64,000 bases of DNA from Thermophilibacter immobilis (GTDB taxonomy: Bacteria; Actinomycetota; Coriobacteriia; Coriobacteriales; Atopobiaceae): positions 310,001-374,000 of the forward strand of contig NZ_CP063767.1 of assembly GCF_015277515.1 (NCBI RefSeq), written 5' to 3'. Of the stretch, positions 46,001 to 53,955 are shown one piece after another (the first letter of the stretch is position 1; every line of letters begins with the position of its first letter). The translations under genes and the position numbers were made by a program. The notes below the pieces were generated by a model that worked only from the letters and a program-made list of their open reading frames with translations, did not search any database and had not been told where the DNA came from.

Positions 46001-46750
46001 CAGGTAGCGGTCGAACGCGGCAGCCACGACCTGGTCGTCGAACTGGACGTGCTCGAGCGCCGTGCCAAAGGTGGTGTGGCGGCAGTGGTCGGACCAGTAG
46101 GTGTCGATCATCTTGATCTCGGTGATCGTGGGGTCGCGGTGCTCGCCGGCAAAGTACGTCTGGCAGAACTGGAGGTCGGCGAGGTCCATGGCCAGCCCGC
46201 GCCTCTCGATGAAGGCGGCCAGGGCGGCCGCATCGAGCGCGGAGAAGGCGTCGAGGGTCTCCACCGGCTCGGGCTCAAGATGGCGCGCGGACAGGGTGGC
46301 GCGCGGCTCGAGCGAGGCTTCGCGGGCCTCGACGGGGTTGATCACGTAGCGCTTGACGGACGCGACGTCGGCCTCGCTCAGGGGGCCCTCGAGCACGTAG
46401 ACCCTGGCGGAGCGTACGAGGGGCCGCTCTCCCTGGCTTATGAGCTGGATGCACTCGCTCGCGGAGTCGGCGCGCTGGTCGAACTGGCCGGGGAGAAACT
46501 CCACGGCAAAGACCGTGGCGCCTACGACCTCGGGAATCTGGGGGCTGACGTCGTCGGTCTGCGGCTCTGAGAAGACCGTGGGCACGCAGGTCTCGAAGAG
46601 CTCGGAAGAGATGCCCTCAACGTCATAGCGATTGATGATGCGCACGTTGGTGAGGGCGCTGATGCCAAGGAGCCCCGTGAGCTCGCGCTCGAGCGTCCTG
46701 GCCTCTCCATCGAATCCGGGCTTCTTCTCCACGTAGATGCGAGAGACCAT
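43019..46750 (-). CDS. purL: Phosphoribosylformylglycinamidine synthase, single-chain
   Basis: 1243 residues, start MVSRIYVEKKPGFDGEAR at 46750. Synthetase part: FCQTYFAGEHRDPTITEIKM, SDHCRHTTFGTAL, FLFKNETHNHPTEIEPFGGA and GGKDSMSGSFEDL. The C-terminal glutaminase (about 985-1243) has VFPGTNCEYDTARAF, the nucleophile in MLGICNGFQALVKLG and ISHGEGRF with the His-Glu pair. It makes FGAM from FGAR, ATP and glutamine. The single-chain form with this short N-terminal (PurS-like) part resembles the clostridial/coriobacterial type rather than PurLQS. No other pur gene is adjacent. Confidence 0.95.
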   Translation of the reverse strand: MVSRIYVEKKPGFDGEARTLERELTGLLGISALTNVRIINRYDVEGISSELFETCVPTVFSEPQTDDVSPQIPEVVGATVFAVEFLPGQFDQRADSASECIQLISQGERPLVRSARVYVLEGPLSEADVASVKRYVINPVEAREASLEPRATLSARHLEPEPVETLDAFSALDAAALAAFIERRGLAMDLADLQFCQTYFAGEHRDPTITEIKMIDTYWSDHCRHTTFGTALEHVQFDDQVVAAAFDRYLQMRHELGRDHKPVCLMDMGTIGAKWLAHTGQLTGLDESEEINACTVKVTVDVDGRDEDWLFLFKNETHNHPTEIEPFGGAATCIGGAIRDPLSGRSYVYQAMRVTGAADPTLPVSQTLPGKLPQRKLVTTAATGYSSYGNQIGLATGQVAELYHPGYVAKRMEIGAVVAATPASHVRRERPAPGDVIVLLGGRTGRDGIGGATGSSKAHKVESLEKDGAEVQKGNAPVERKLQRLFRREDACRLIKRCNDFGAGGVSVAIGELADGLDIDLDLVPKKYEDLDGTELAISESQERMAVALAPADVDEFLGYAREENLEATAVATVTAAPRLRMSWNGATIVDVSREFLASNGAPKSTSVHVSAPREFSRTWVGDTVAQKMRSLVCDLNVASHKGLSERFDSTIGAATVLMPFGGRTQLTPTMAMVAKLPVDGETTTCSGMAWGFNPYLMSANPYTGAYLSVVESVCRMVATGFAHEDLYLTFQEYFEKLRDDPYRWGKPTAALLGALMAQVDLGIGAIGGKDSMSGSFEDLDVPPTLVSFATGLARVDRMVSPEFKGTGHRVLVVVPDYAADGLTPDSDALLATFSLVEDMIARGDALSVSTVGYGGAAEAVFKMCVGNLLGLEVAPAFGAQALFCPSYGSFLVELSDDAALPEVARNVALSQFGTTTQAYELVVDEERIDLCKLQEAWEGALEPVFPYRAPGEKVERVSFDLTAQGATRPTPVLHVAHPRVVIPVFPGTNCEYDTARAFERVGAEPHVLVINNLTPTSVAESTHELARLIGQSQIVMLPGGFSGGDEPDGSAKFITAFFRAPEITEAVRDLLQSRDGLMLGICNGFQALVKLGLVPSGDIRPMDETCPTLTFNTIGRHQSRLVRTRVASNLSPWLSRCEVGDVHNVAISHGEGRFVASPELVARLAARGQIATQYVDENGQPGMALDVNPNGSVLAIEAVTSPDGRVLGKMGHSERSGRGLYQNVPGNSYQPLIEGGVDYFTA

Positions 46751-46858
46751 ACGTTGCTACCTCCTGGGGTGCCGTGGGTGATGTCTGTAATTTCGTATTC
46801 TACGGCAACGCAGGAGGTCGCGGGCCGTGAAGCAAGGCAGGGCGTCAGGCCTCGTGGC

Positions 46859-47653
46859 CTAGCCGAGCGCGACCAGGGCGCAGAGAAACGCGGCGCTGGT
46901 GAGGGCGGCTACGGCGTCGCGCGTCCGCAGGCGCTGCTCGTGGAGGTGGGTGCGCCCGACCCCGCCCTCGTAGCAGCGGGCGTCAAGCGCGCGCGAGAGC
47001 CCCTCGGCGTGGCGCAGCCCACTTGCGAGCAGGGCCACGACCACGGGCACGATCGAGCGGACGCGCTGGATGACGCCCCCCTCGTCAAAGGCGCCGCCGC
47101 GCAGCGACTGCGCCTCGATGATCGCCGAGGCCTCGTCGGCGAGCGTGGGCACGAAGCGCAGCATGAGCGAGAAGACCATCGCGATCTCGTGGCCGGGCAG
47201 GCCCAGGCGCGACAGGGGAGAGAGCATGCGGTCAAAGGCGTCGGAGAGCTGCGTGGGCGTGGTCGTGAGCAAGACGAGCGAGCCCACGAAGAGGGCGAGG
47301 GCAAAGCGCGTCGTGTACAGGACGGCGGCCCACACGCCCCCCGAGGTGAGCGCGAGGGGGCCGAGCGCGACCACCACCTCGCCGGTGCGCACGAAGACGA
47401 GGTTGAAGAGGGAGAGCAGGGCGAGCACCGCGAGCAGGGGACGCGTCGAGGCCAGGATGCGGCCGGCGGGGATGCGCGCGAGCGCGAGCAAGAGGGCGGT
47501 GAAGGCGGCGCCGGCCACGAGCTGCGCGGGGTTGGAGATGCAGAAGAGACCGACCAGGACGGGAAGCGCGCAGCAGAGCTTGGCGCGGGCATCGAGCGCG
47601 TGCAGGGGGGAGCTGGCGGCGTAGTACTGGCCGACCTCTATGCGCAGGGCCAC
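46859..47653 (-). CDS. ecfT: ECF transporter transmembrane subunit EcfT
   Basis: 264 residues with about five or six hydrophobic helices; LHALDARAKLCCALPVLVGL at the N-terminus is the usual EcfT opening. The coupling helices have the short A-R-x motifs: SQSLRGGAFDE-type EAQSLRGGAFDEGG, and SRALDARCYEGGVGR near the end. It couples the ATPases to the substrate-binding S subunit. Its start overlaps the end of ecfAA' by 16 bases, and with ribU upstream the operon encodes a complete ECF transporter. Confidence 0.92.
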   Translation of the reverse strand: MALRIEVGQYYAASSPLHALDARAKLCCALPVLVGLFCISNPAQLVAGAAFTALLLALARIPAGRILASTRPLLAVLALLSLFNLVFVRTGEVVVALGPLALTSGGVWAAVLYTTRFALALFVGSLVLLTTTPTQLSDAFDRMLSPLSRLGLPGHEIAMVFSLMLRFVPTLADEASAIIEAQSLRGGAFDEGGVIQRVRSIVPVVVALLASGLRHAEGLSRALDARCYEGGVGRTHLHEQRLRTRDAVAALTSAAFLCALVALG

Positions 47654-49404
47654 GAGGATCCCCCTTCCGCGAGCGCGTCCACGAGGGCCGCCGTGGTCAG
47701 GGGGCGCCCAAGGCCGGTGACCCCGCGTCGCGCGAGCTCTCCGGCAAAGCGCAGCGAGCGCGGCACGCCCAGACCGGCGCTGGTGAGCCTCTCGGCTCCC
47801 TCGGCCGAGAAGACCTCGGCGGGGGTGCCCGCCATGAGCACGCGCGACTGGTTGAGCACGATGACGCGGTCGGCGCGGGCCGCGTCCTCCATCGAGTGGG
47901 TGACCTGGACGAGCGTGGTGCCCTCATCGCGCAGACGCGCGAGGACCGAGCGCAGGAGCGCCCGCCCGCGGGGGTCAAGGCCTGCGGTGGGTTCGTCGAG
48001 GATGAGCATGCGAGGCTTCATGGCGAGGATGCCCGCGAGCGCGCAGAGGCGGCGCTGCCCGCCGGAGAGCGTGAACGGCGAGGCGTCGCGCCGGTCGGAG
48101 AGCCCCACGAGCTCGAGGGCCTCGGCGGTGCGCCGGCTCACCTCCTCGGGAGAAAGACGCAGGTTGTGGGGACCAAAGGAGACGTCCTTCTCGACCGTCT
48201 CGGCAAAGAGCTGGCGCTCGGGGTGCTGCATCACGTAGCCCACGATGCCCCTGACCTCCCTGCGCCCGCGACGGGTCGCGGTGTCGATTCCGCAGACGCT
48301 GACGCGCCCGGCGTCCGGCGTCTCGAGACCGCAGAGTAGCCGTAGGAGCGTCGACTTGCCCGATCCGGTCTGGCCCACGACGGCCGTGGAGGTGCCGGCG
48401 GTGACCTCGAGCGAGACGTCGTCGAGTACGTGTGCGCGCGGGCCGTACGAGAAGCTCGCGCGCTCGACGCAGATGACGGGCGCGGCGACGGGTGCTGTGG
48501 GAGTCGCCTTCGCCGCGGTCGCGGCCTTCTTGGCCCGGAGCAGTCCCCCCCCGTGCGCGAGAACCTTCGCGGCGACCTCGTCGGCGAGGACGGCCTCGTC
48601 CACGGTCCTGTGCACCCGCAGCCCCGCGTCGACGAGTCGTGACGAGAGCGCGGCCGCAAAGGGCATCTCGAGCCCCAGGTCAGCCAGGCGCGCCCCGCCC
48701 GCCGAGAAGACCTCGGCTGGCGTGCCCGCAAGCGCCACACGCCCGTGGTCGAGTACGATGACGCGGTCGGCAGCCAGGGCCTCGTCCATGTAGTGAGTCA
48801 CGTGCACGAGCGTCGTGCCCGCCTGGGAAAGGCGCCCCATCACGTGCAGAATGGACCGGCGCCCGCGCACGTCCAGGAGCGAGGCGGGCTCGTCGAGCAC
48901 GAGCACGGCGGGCTCCATGGCGAGCGCGCCCGCAATGGCCACGCGCTGCTTCTGGCCGCCCGAAAGACGCGTGGGATCGGCCTGGGCGTAGTCGTCGAGC
49001 GCGACGCGATGCAGCTCACGCGCCACGCGCGCGGCGATCTGGTCGCGGGGCAGACCGAGGTTCTCGGGACCAAAGGCCACGTCGTCCTCGACAATGCTCG
49101 TGACGATCTGGTCGTCGGGGTTCTGGAACACGAGGCCGAGCGAGCGCCGGGCGCGTCGGTAGGCCTCGAGGTCAGGCGTGCCACCCGTGCAGACGTGCTC
49201 GTCGACGAGCTCGACGTCGCCCTCGTCGGGAGCCAAAAGGCCGCAGATCACGGAGGCGAGGGTAGACTTGCCCGAGCCGTTTGCCCCCAGGACGCAGAGG
49301 CGCTCGCCGCGCGCCACCTCGAGGGAGACGTCATTGAGGGCGACGTGGTCGCCTCCGTAGACGAGGCGCACCTGGGAGAGCCTGAGGGGGGCAGCTGCGG
49401 CCAC
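47638..49404 (-). CDS. Fused ECF transporter ATPases EcfA-EcfA'
   Basis: 588 residues from a GTG at 49404, 18 bases after ribU, with GAGAAG upstream. Two complete ABC ATPases lie in one chain. The first has Walker A CVLGANGSGKSTLASVICGL, signature [20 protein letters not shown] and Walker B VLVLDEPASLLD. The second has [36 protein letters not shown] and LILDEPTAGLD. An Ala/Lys-rich linker (about 290-310) joins them. Usually EcfA and EcfA' are separate proteins that heterodimerise; the fusion fixes 1:1 pairing. Since it lies between ribU and ecfT it should serve RibU, and may serve other S subunits. Confidence 0.94.
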   Translation of the reverse strand: MAAAAPLRLSQVRLVYGGDHVALNDVSLEVARGERLCVLGANGSGKSTLASVICGLLAPDEGDVELVDEHVCTGGTPDLEAYRRARRSLGLVFQNPDDQIVTSIVEDDVAFGPENLGLPRDQIAARVARELHRVALDDYAQADPTRLSGGQKQRVAIAGALAMEPAVLVLDEPASLLDVRGRRSILHVMGRLSQAGTTLVHVTHYMDEALAADRVIVLDHGRVALAGTPAEVFSAGGARLADLGLEMPFAAALSSRLVDAGLRVHRTVDEAVLADEVAAKVLAHGGGLLRAKKAATAAKATPTAPVAAPVICVERASFSYGPRAHVLDDVSLEVTAGTSTAVVGQTGSGKSTLLRLLCGLETPDAGRVSVCGIDTATRRGRREVRGIVGYVMQHPERQLFAETVEKDVSFGPHNLRLSPEEVSRRTAEALELVGLSDRRDASPFTLSGGQRRLCALAGILAMKPRMLILDEPTAGLDPRGRALLRSVLARLRDEGTTLVQVTHSMEDAARADRVIVLNQSRVLMAGTPAEVFSAEGAERLTSAGLGVPRSLRFAGELARRGVTGLGRPLTTAALVDALAEGGSSWPCA

Positions 49405-49421
49405 GTTCTTCTCGCTAGGCG

Positions 49422-49997
49422 CTAGGCGGAGAGGGCCTGGGAGAGGGGCCGCTGGACGAGGCCCGTGACCACGCAGTTGAGGATGATCTTTATCAGGTTG
49501 AAGGGAAGCAGGATAGGCACGATCATGGCGATGACGTCGGCGATGCCGACCGCCGTGTAGAGGGGCGTTACGACGAGGTTGCACAGGATGGAGGCCACGA
49601 GTGAGACCAGGCCGCCCACGACCATGCCCACTACGAGGCCGCGCGTGCCCCGGACGCGGCGCGCCACGAGCGCGGCCGGAAGGATGAGCGCGAGATTGGC
49701 GACGATGGCCATGAGGTGGCCCCAGACGTTAAACGAGAAGAGGGTCTTGAGCACCCAGGGGAGCACGACGACGATAGCTCCCGTGCCTGGCCCAAAGGCG
49801 AGGGCGGCCACGAACGCCACGATGCCCGAGGGGTCGTACTCGAGCCACGGGGCAGGCGGGAAGATGGGAATCTCCACGAAGGTCATGATGAACGAGAGCG
49901 CGCAGAGCAGCGCCGTCACGGAGATGCGCCGCGTGGGCCAGCCACCTCGACGCGTGGTCGCGTGGGTGTCGTGTTGCGCATGTGGGGGGATGGCCAT
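49422..49997 (-). CDS. ribU: Riboflavin ECF transporter S component RibU
   Basis: 191 residues from the ATG at 49997 (GGAGA seven bases upstream); the longer frame runs into the riboswitch. It starts with a His-rich cytosolic segment, then six hydrophobic helices: ISVTALLCALSFIMTFVEIP, WLEYDPSGIVAFVAALAFGP (the YDPS motif of RibU), LMAIVANLALILPAALVARR and a final segment INxILN-like LIKIILNCVVTGLV. It binds riboflavin or FMN outside and delivers it with EcfT and EcfAA'. The FMN riboswitch in its leader supports the substrate. Confidence 0.92.
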   Translation of the reverse strand: MAIPPHAQHDTHATTRRGGWPTRRISVTALLCALSFIMTFVEIPIFPPAPWLEYDPSGIVAFVAALAFGPGTGAIVVVLPWVLKTLFSFNVWGHLMAIVANLALILPAALVARRVRGTRGLVVGMVVGGLVSLVASILCNLVVTPLYTAVGIADVIAMIVPILLPFNLIKIILNCVVTGLVQRPLSQALSA

Positions 49998-50011
49998 GAT
50001 GGTCTCCGTTT

Positions 50012-50137
50012 CTTCCATCCGGACTGTCACCGTTGGTCCTGGAATCGCACCAGGTCAGCCGCTGTTTTAGCGGGTCGCGGACTTCGAGCGCATGGGCTCG
50101 TTACCGCCAGTGGGGAGTTGCACCCCGCCCTGAAACC
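50012..50137 (-). ncRNA. FMN riboswitch (RFN element)
   Basis: On the minus strand the conserved 5' block reads TCAGGGCGGGGTGCAACTCC then CCACTGGCGGTAA, and the 3' block reads CAGGTGCGATTCC(AGG) then ACCAACGGTGACAGTCCGGA(TGG). These are the paired cores of the FMN aptamer. It ends about 15 bases before the ribU start, so FMN binding probably blocks initiation, closing the P1 helix next to the ribosome site. It senses FMN and shuts the riboflavin importer operon. Confidence 0.95.
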
Positions 50138-50175
50138 GACAGGGCGAGTGTAGCACGTATCGCCCGCGGCCGCGC

Positions 50176-50184
50176 TGCTATACT
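50176..50184 (+). promoter_or_regulatory. Extended -10 promoter element upstream of murB
   Basis: TGCTATACT at 50176-50184 is an extended -10 (TGnTATACT) about 45 bases before the murB start. No clear -35 is seen, which such promoters tolerate. Confidence 0.45.
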
Positions 50185-50229
50185 GGCAGACGCTGCTGTT
50201 TTTCGTTGAAGGGAAGCGTGTATACAAGC

Positions 50230-51144
50230 ATGTCCGAGAGCGACATACCTCTTGCCTGGACCCTGCGTTCCATCGTGGGCGAGGAGAACGTGCTCGTAGA
50301 CGAGCCCATGAGCGGGCACACCACCTTTCGCGTGGGCGGCCCCGCCGACCTTTTGGTGACTCCGGATGACTTCGATGAGGTCCGCGACGTGCTGCATGCC
50401 TGCGAGGACGCGGGTGTGGAGCGCTTCGTACTGGGGCGCGGCTCGGACCTCCTGGTCTCCGACGAGGGGTATCGCGGCGTCATCGTAGCCCTGACCGAGG
50501 GCCTCGTGGGCGTTGCCGTCGAGGGAACGCAGATGTGCTGCCAGGCGGGCGTCGACCTGCGCGAGGCCTCCGAGATGGCCTGCGAGCTGGGGCTCTCCGG
50601 ACTTGAGTTCGCCTGCGGCATTCCGGGGTCCGTGGGTGGGGCGTGCTTCATGAACGCGGGTGCCTACGGCGGCTGCGTCGCGGACGTGCTCAAGTGCGTG
50701 CGCGTGCTCATGCCGGACGGTACCCAGGAAACCATTGACGTCTGCGACCTGAACCTGGGCTACCGGCAGAGCCGCGTGCACGACGAGGGGCTCGTGGTGC
50801 TCTCGGCCACGTTTGCCCTGACGCGCGGAGACACCGAGAAGATTCGCGCCACTACGGACGATCTCATGCGCCGGCGCGAGGAGAAGCAGCCGCTCGAGCT
50901 TCCGAGCGCCGGCTCCACCTTTAAGCGTCCCGAGGGCCACTACGCGGGCAAGCTCATCCACGACGCGGGCCTCATGGGCTACCAGGTGGGCGGCGCTGCG
51001 GTCTCGAAGAAGCACGCGGGCTTCGTGGTCAACGTGGGCGGCGCAACGGCGGCTGACGTGCGCGCCGTGATCGGACACGTCCAAGAAGAGGTCGAGCGCC
51101 AGTTTGGCGTGCGGCTTGAGACCGAGGTGCGGTTTCTGGGGTAA
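50230..51144 (+). CDS. murB: UDP-N-acetylenolpyruvoylglucosamine reductase
   Basis: 304 residues from the ATG at 50230; GTG (50218) and TTG (50206) starts in frame are possible. FAD domain: HTTFRVGGPADLLVTPDDFD and LGRGSDLLVSDEGYRG. Substrate domain: EFACGIPGSVGGACFMNAGA, then ELPSAGSTFKRPEGHYAGKL with the catalytic Ser, and HAGFVVNVGGATAADV. It reduces enolpyruvyl-UDP-GlcNAc with NADPH to UDP-MurNAc. The size and missing Tyr loop fit a type-II MurB. It is divergent from the ribU operon. Confidence 0.95.
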   Translation: MSESDIPLAWTLRSIVGEENVLVDEPMSGHTTFRVGGPADLLVTPDDFDEVRDVLHACEDAGVERFVLGRGSDLLVSDEGYRGVIVALTEGLVGVAVEGTQMCCQAGVDLREASEMACELGLSGLEFACGIPGSVGGACFMNAGAYGGCVADVLKCVRVLMPDGTQETIDVCDLNLGYRQSRVHDEGLVVLSATFALTRGDTEKIRATTDDLMRRREEKQPLELPSAGSTFKRPEGHYAGKLIHDAGLMGYQVGGAAVSKKHAGFVVNVGGATAADVRAVIGHVQEEVERQFGVRLETEVRFLG

Positions 51145-51170
51145 GGGCGATGGGGTGCCGGCGCAGTTGC

Positions 51171-51427
51171 GCAGTTTCGGCCTTTGACGCACGTTTCCCA
51201 AAAACTGAGTGTAGCTTGGCGTCTCAACACGCACTCTTTAGATCTTAAATAGAAGATTTCACAATAAATGGTTATATCGATATTAAAGAGGTATAGGTAA
51301 AAACTTCGTCGCTATTTTATTCTGCATATTTTTCTCGCGTGAAGGTAAAGTCCGCAATCAACGTGCGTATCGAAGGCTCAAACTACACGCGGAAATCAAA
51401 AAACGTGCATCGAAGGCCAAAACTGCA
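51171..51427. repeat. Large imperfect palindrome with AT-rich centre (repeat type D)
   Basis: This occupies the 303-base gap between murB and the DUF711 gene. GCAGTTTCGGCCTTTGACGC (ACGTTT) at 51171-51196 returns inverted at 51402-51427. Inside it, a related unit GTGTAGCTTGG...ACGCAC at 51209-51236 returns inverted at about 51361-51388 (GTGTAGTTTGAGCC...ACGCAC). So four related units of about 28 bases are arranged two and two in opposite direction around a markedly AT-rich core (51240-51350). No coding frame is credible. It resembles a MITE-like element. Confidence 0.7.
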
Positions 51428-51447
51428 CACATGGCTTCCTCGACCAC

Positions 51448-52812
51448 CTAGTTTTTCAGTGAGTTGAGCGGTGCGGGGAAGCGTCCACCGCGGTGGGCCA
51501 GCACAGTGCCGGCAAAGCTGCTGATGGGCATGACCGGGGCAGAGCCAAAGAGGCCTCCGAACTCGAGCACGTCACCGGACTCGCGTCCAATGGCAGGGAT
51601 GAGGCGCACGGCGGTGGTCTTGGTGTTGATCACGCCGATGGCCATCTCGTCGGCAATGACGCCGGCGATGGTCTCGACCGAGGTGTCTCCCGGCACGGCA
51701 ATCATGTCCAGACCCACCGAGCACACGCTGGTCATGGCCTCGAGCTTCTCGATGGAGAGGGCGCCGTCCACGGCCGCGCGAATCATGCCGGCGTCCTCGG
51801 ACACGGGGATGAAGGCGCCTGAGAGGCCCCCCACCGACGAGCTCGCCATGACGCCGCCCTTCTTGACGGCATCGTTGAGCAGAGCCAAGGCACAGGTGGT
51901 GCCCGGTCCGCCGCACTCGCCGACGCCGATGATCTCCAGGATCTTGGCAACCGAGTCTCCTGCCGCCGGCGTCGGGGCGAGCGACAGGTCCACGATGCCC
52001 TTCTCGACGCCCAGGCGCCGTGCGGCCTCGCGGCTCATGAGCTCGCCGGCGCGCGTGATCTTGAAGGCGGTCTGCTTGATTTTCTCGGCGACGTCCATGA
52101 GGCTTGCGGATTCCGGCAGCTCGGAGAGGGCCGCCGCCATGACGCCGGGACCTGAGACGCCCACGTTGATGACCGCGTCGGCCTCCCCCGAGCCGTGGAC
52201 GGCCCCTGCCATGAAGGGCGAGTCCTCGACCATGTTGGCAAAGACCACGAACTTGGCCGCACCGTAGCAGTCGATGTCCTGCGTGCGTCGGGCGCACTCG
52301 AGGATGGTTTGGGCGGCGAGCAAGACGGCGTCCATGTTGATGCCCGCGCGCGTGGAGGCGACGTTGAGCGACGAGCAGACGCGCTGGGTGCCGGCGAGGG
52401 CGTCGGGGATGGAGGCGATGAGCTTGCGGTCGGTGGCGCCGATGCCCTTCTGCACGAGCGCGGAGAAGCCGCCCATGAAGTCGATGCCCAGGGCCTGGGC
52501 GGCGCGGTCCATGGCACGCGCGATGGGTGAGAGGTCCTCGTCAGGACAGCAGGCCGCAATCTGGGCGACGGGCGTCACCGAGACGCGCCTGTTGGCGATG
52601 GGTATGCCGTACTCGCTCTCGAGGTCGTTGGTCGTTTTCACGAGGTGCTCAGCCGTATGCGTAATGTGGTCATAGACCTTGTCGCAGAGGCGTCCCATGT
52701 CCTCGTCGGCGCAACCTGCGAGCGAGATACCCATCGTGATCGTGCGAAGGTCGAGGTTCTGCTCCGAGACCATGGACAGGGTCTCGGCAACTTCCTGCGG
52801 GGTGATGTCCAC
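51448..52812 (-). CDS. UPF0210/DUF711 (PFL-like) family protein
   Basis: 454 residues with the expected blocks [106 protein letters not shown] and [14 protein letters not shown]. Length matches the family. The fold is related to glycyl-radical PFL-like barrels, but the family lacks the glycyl-radical motif and its activity is unknown. In many genomes an ACT-domain gene precedes it; none is present here. It is monocistronic. Confidence 0.92.
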   Translation of the reverse strand: MDITPQEVAETLSMVSEQNLDLRTITMGISLAGCADEDMGRLCDKVYDHITHTAEHLVKTTNDLESEYGIPIANRRVSVTPVAQIAACCPDEDLSPIARAMDRAAQALGIDFMGGFSALVQKGIGATDRKLIASIPDALAGTQRVCSSLNVASTRAGINMDAVLLAAQTILECARRTQDIDCYGAAKFVVFANMVEDSPFMAGAVHGSGEADAVINVGVSGPGVMAAALSELPESASLMDVAEKIKQTAFKITRAGELMSREAARRLGVEKGIVDLSLAPTPAAGDSVAKILEIIGVGECGGPGTTCALALLNDAVKKGGVMASSSVGGLSGAFIPVSEDAGMIRAAVDGALSIEKLEAMTSVCSVGLDMIAVPGDTSVETIAGVIADEMAIGVINTKTTAVRLIPAIGRESGDVLEFGGLFGSAPVMPISSFAGTVLAHRGGRFPAPLNSLKN

Positions 52813-52966
52813 GAGGGGGCCTTTCGTTAGGACGGCTGGGCGCGTCTCATTATAGGGGAGGCGTGGGCGTGGACAGACTTTGAGAAACCCCCGCGCAACG
52901 GGGCCCGTTCCGGATGCTTCGGGTATCCTGAGAGCCTGACCAACTGTTCAAAGAGAGGAACCGTAC

Positions 52967-53764
52967 GTGGGAGAGGGCAACAAAGCGACACCGGTCGTCG
53001 CGTTCTTTGACGTGGACGGCACCCTTACGGATCGTGGAAATGACGACGGCTACGAGGTCATGCCCACCGCGCGGGTCCAGGAGGCCATCCATGCCTTCGT
53101 GGAGCAGGGAAACGTCGCCGTGGTATGCACGGGCCGCAGCATCCTCGGCGTGAGGGGGCTGCGCGACATGCCCTTCTCGGGGTTTGTGACGCTCAACGGG
53201 ACGCACGTCATCCTGGGTGACCAGGTGATTCTCAACCACGTCATCCATGCCGACATGCTCTCACGGACGCTGGAGGAGATGCGCCGCGTGGGCATGGAGG
53301 CCCTCATCGAGGGCACCTATGGAAACGTGCTGGTAAGCGGTGTTTCCAGTGACATGGAGCAGATGCGCATGCCGAGGATCGAGGATTACGAGCGCGCGGG
53401 CGGACGCATGGAGTTCGGCAAGATCGACTTCATGGACTCGAGCATGGACGCCTACCGCGCGAGCGAGTTCCTCACGAGCTGCTACACCTACTTCAACGTG
53501 GGAGACGGCTACCACGAGCTGTCCATTCCCGGCACGAGCAAGGGGATTGGCGGCCGCGCCCTCATCGACGCGCTACCGTTCGAGCCGTCACGCGTCTACG
53601 CCTTCGGTGACTCCGAGAACGACCTGGGCATCCTGGCCGAGGCCGACGTTGCCGTGGTGATGGAAAACGCAAGCGACGTGGTCAAGCGCCATGCCGACTA
53701 CGTAACCGACCACGTCCACGACGATGGGGTGGTCACCGCGCTAGAGCACTTCGGCCTGATCTAG
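52967..53764 (+). CDS. HAD-family (Cof-type) phosphatase
   Basis: 265 residues from a GTG at 52967 behind AAAGAGAGGAACC. Motif I is AFFDVDGTLTDRG, motif II is in VVCTGRSIL, and motifs III/IV lie in STSKGIGGRALIDAL and YAFGDSENDLGILAEADVAV. The C2B-type cap between motifs II and III (about 80-190) marks the Cof subfamily, which dephosphorylates sugar phosphates or FMN/PLP-like compounds. Divergent from DUF711; single gene. The substrate is unknown. Confidence 0.9.
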   Translation: MGEGNKATPVVAFFDVDGTLTDRGNDDGYEVMPTARVQEAIHAFVEQGNVAVVCTGRSILGVRGLRDMPFSGFVTLNGTHVILGDQVILNHVIHADMLSRTLEEMRRVGMEALIEGTYGNVLVSGVSSDMEQMRMPRIEDYERAGGRMEFGKIDFMDSSMDAYRASEFLTSCYTYFNVGDGYHELSIPGTSKGIGGRALIDALPFEPSRVYAFGDSENDLGILAEADVAVVMENASDVVKRHADYVTDHVHDDGVVTALEHFGLI

Positions 53765-53955
53765 CCTGCCAGGTTGAGGTTTTCGCACTCCGGGTACTTC
53801 GATTCATGCGAAAGCAAACTCGCCTCTTCTGCATAAAATTTTCTCGCTAACAGGTTCTTTTTGGGACGTGGTGCATACTTTTGTGATTTGCGGCCGCAAA
53901 AGTCAGAGATGCGGGAGTTGGCAGGCGGCCATGCGGCAACCGGCCATGCGGCGTC

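Noticed and set aside
53880-53905. ACTTTTG...CAAAAGT inverted repeat before the kinase stop
   Set aside because: There is no T run for a terminator and no second copy; too weak to call.
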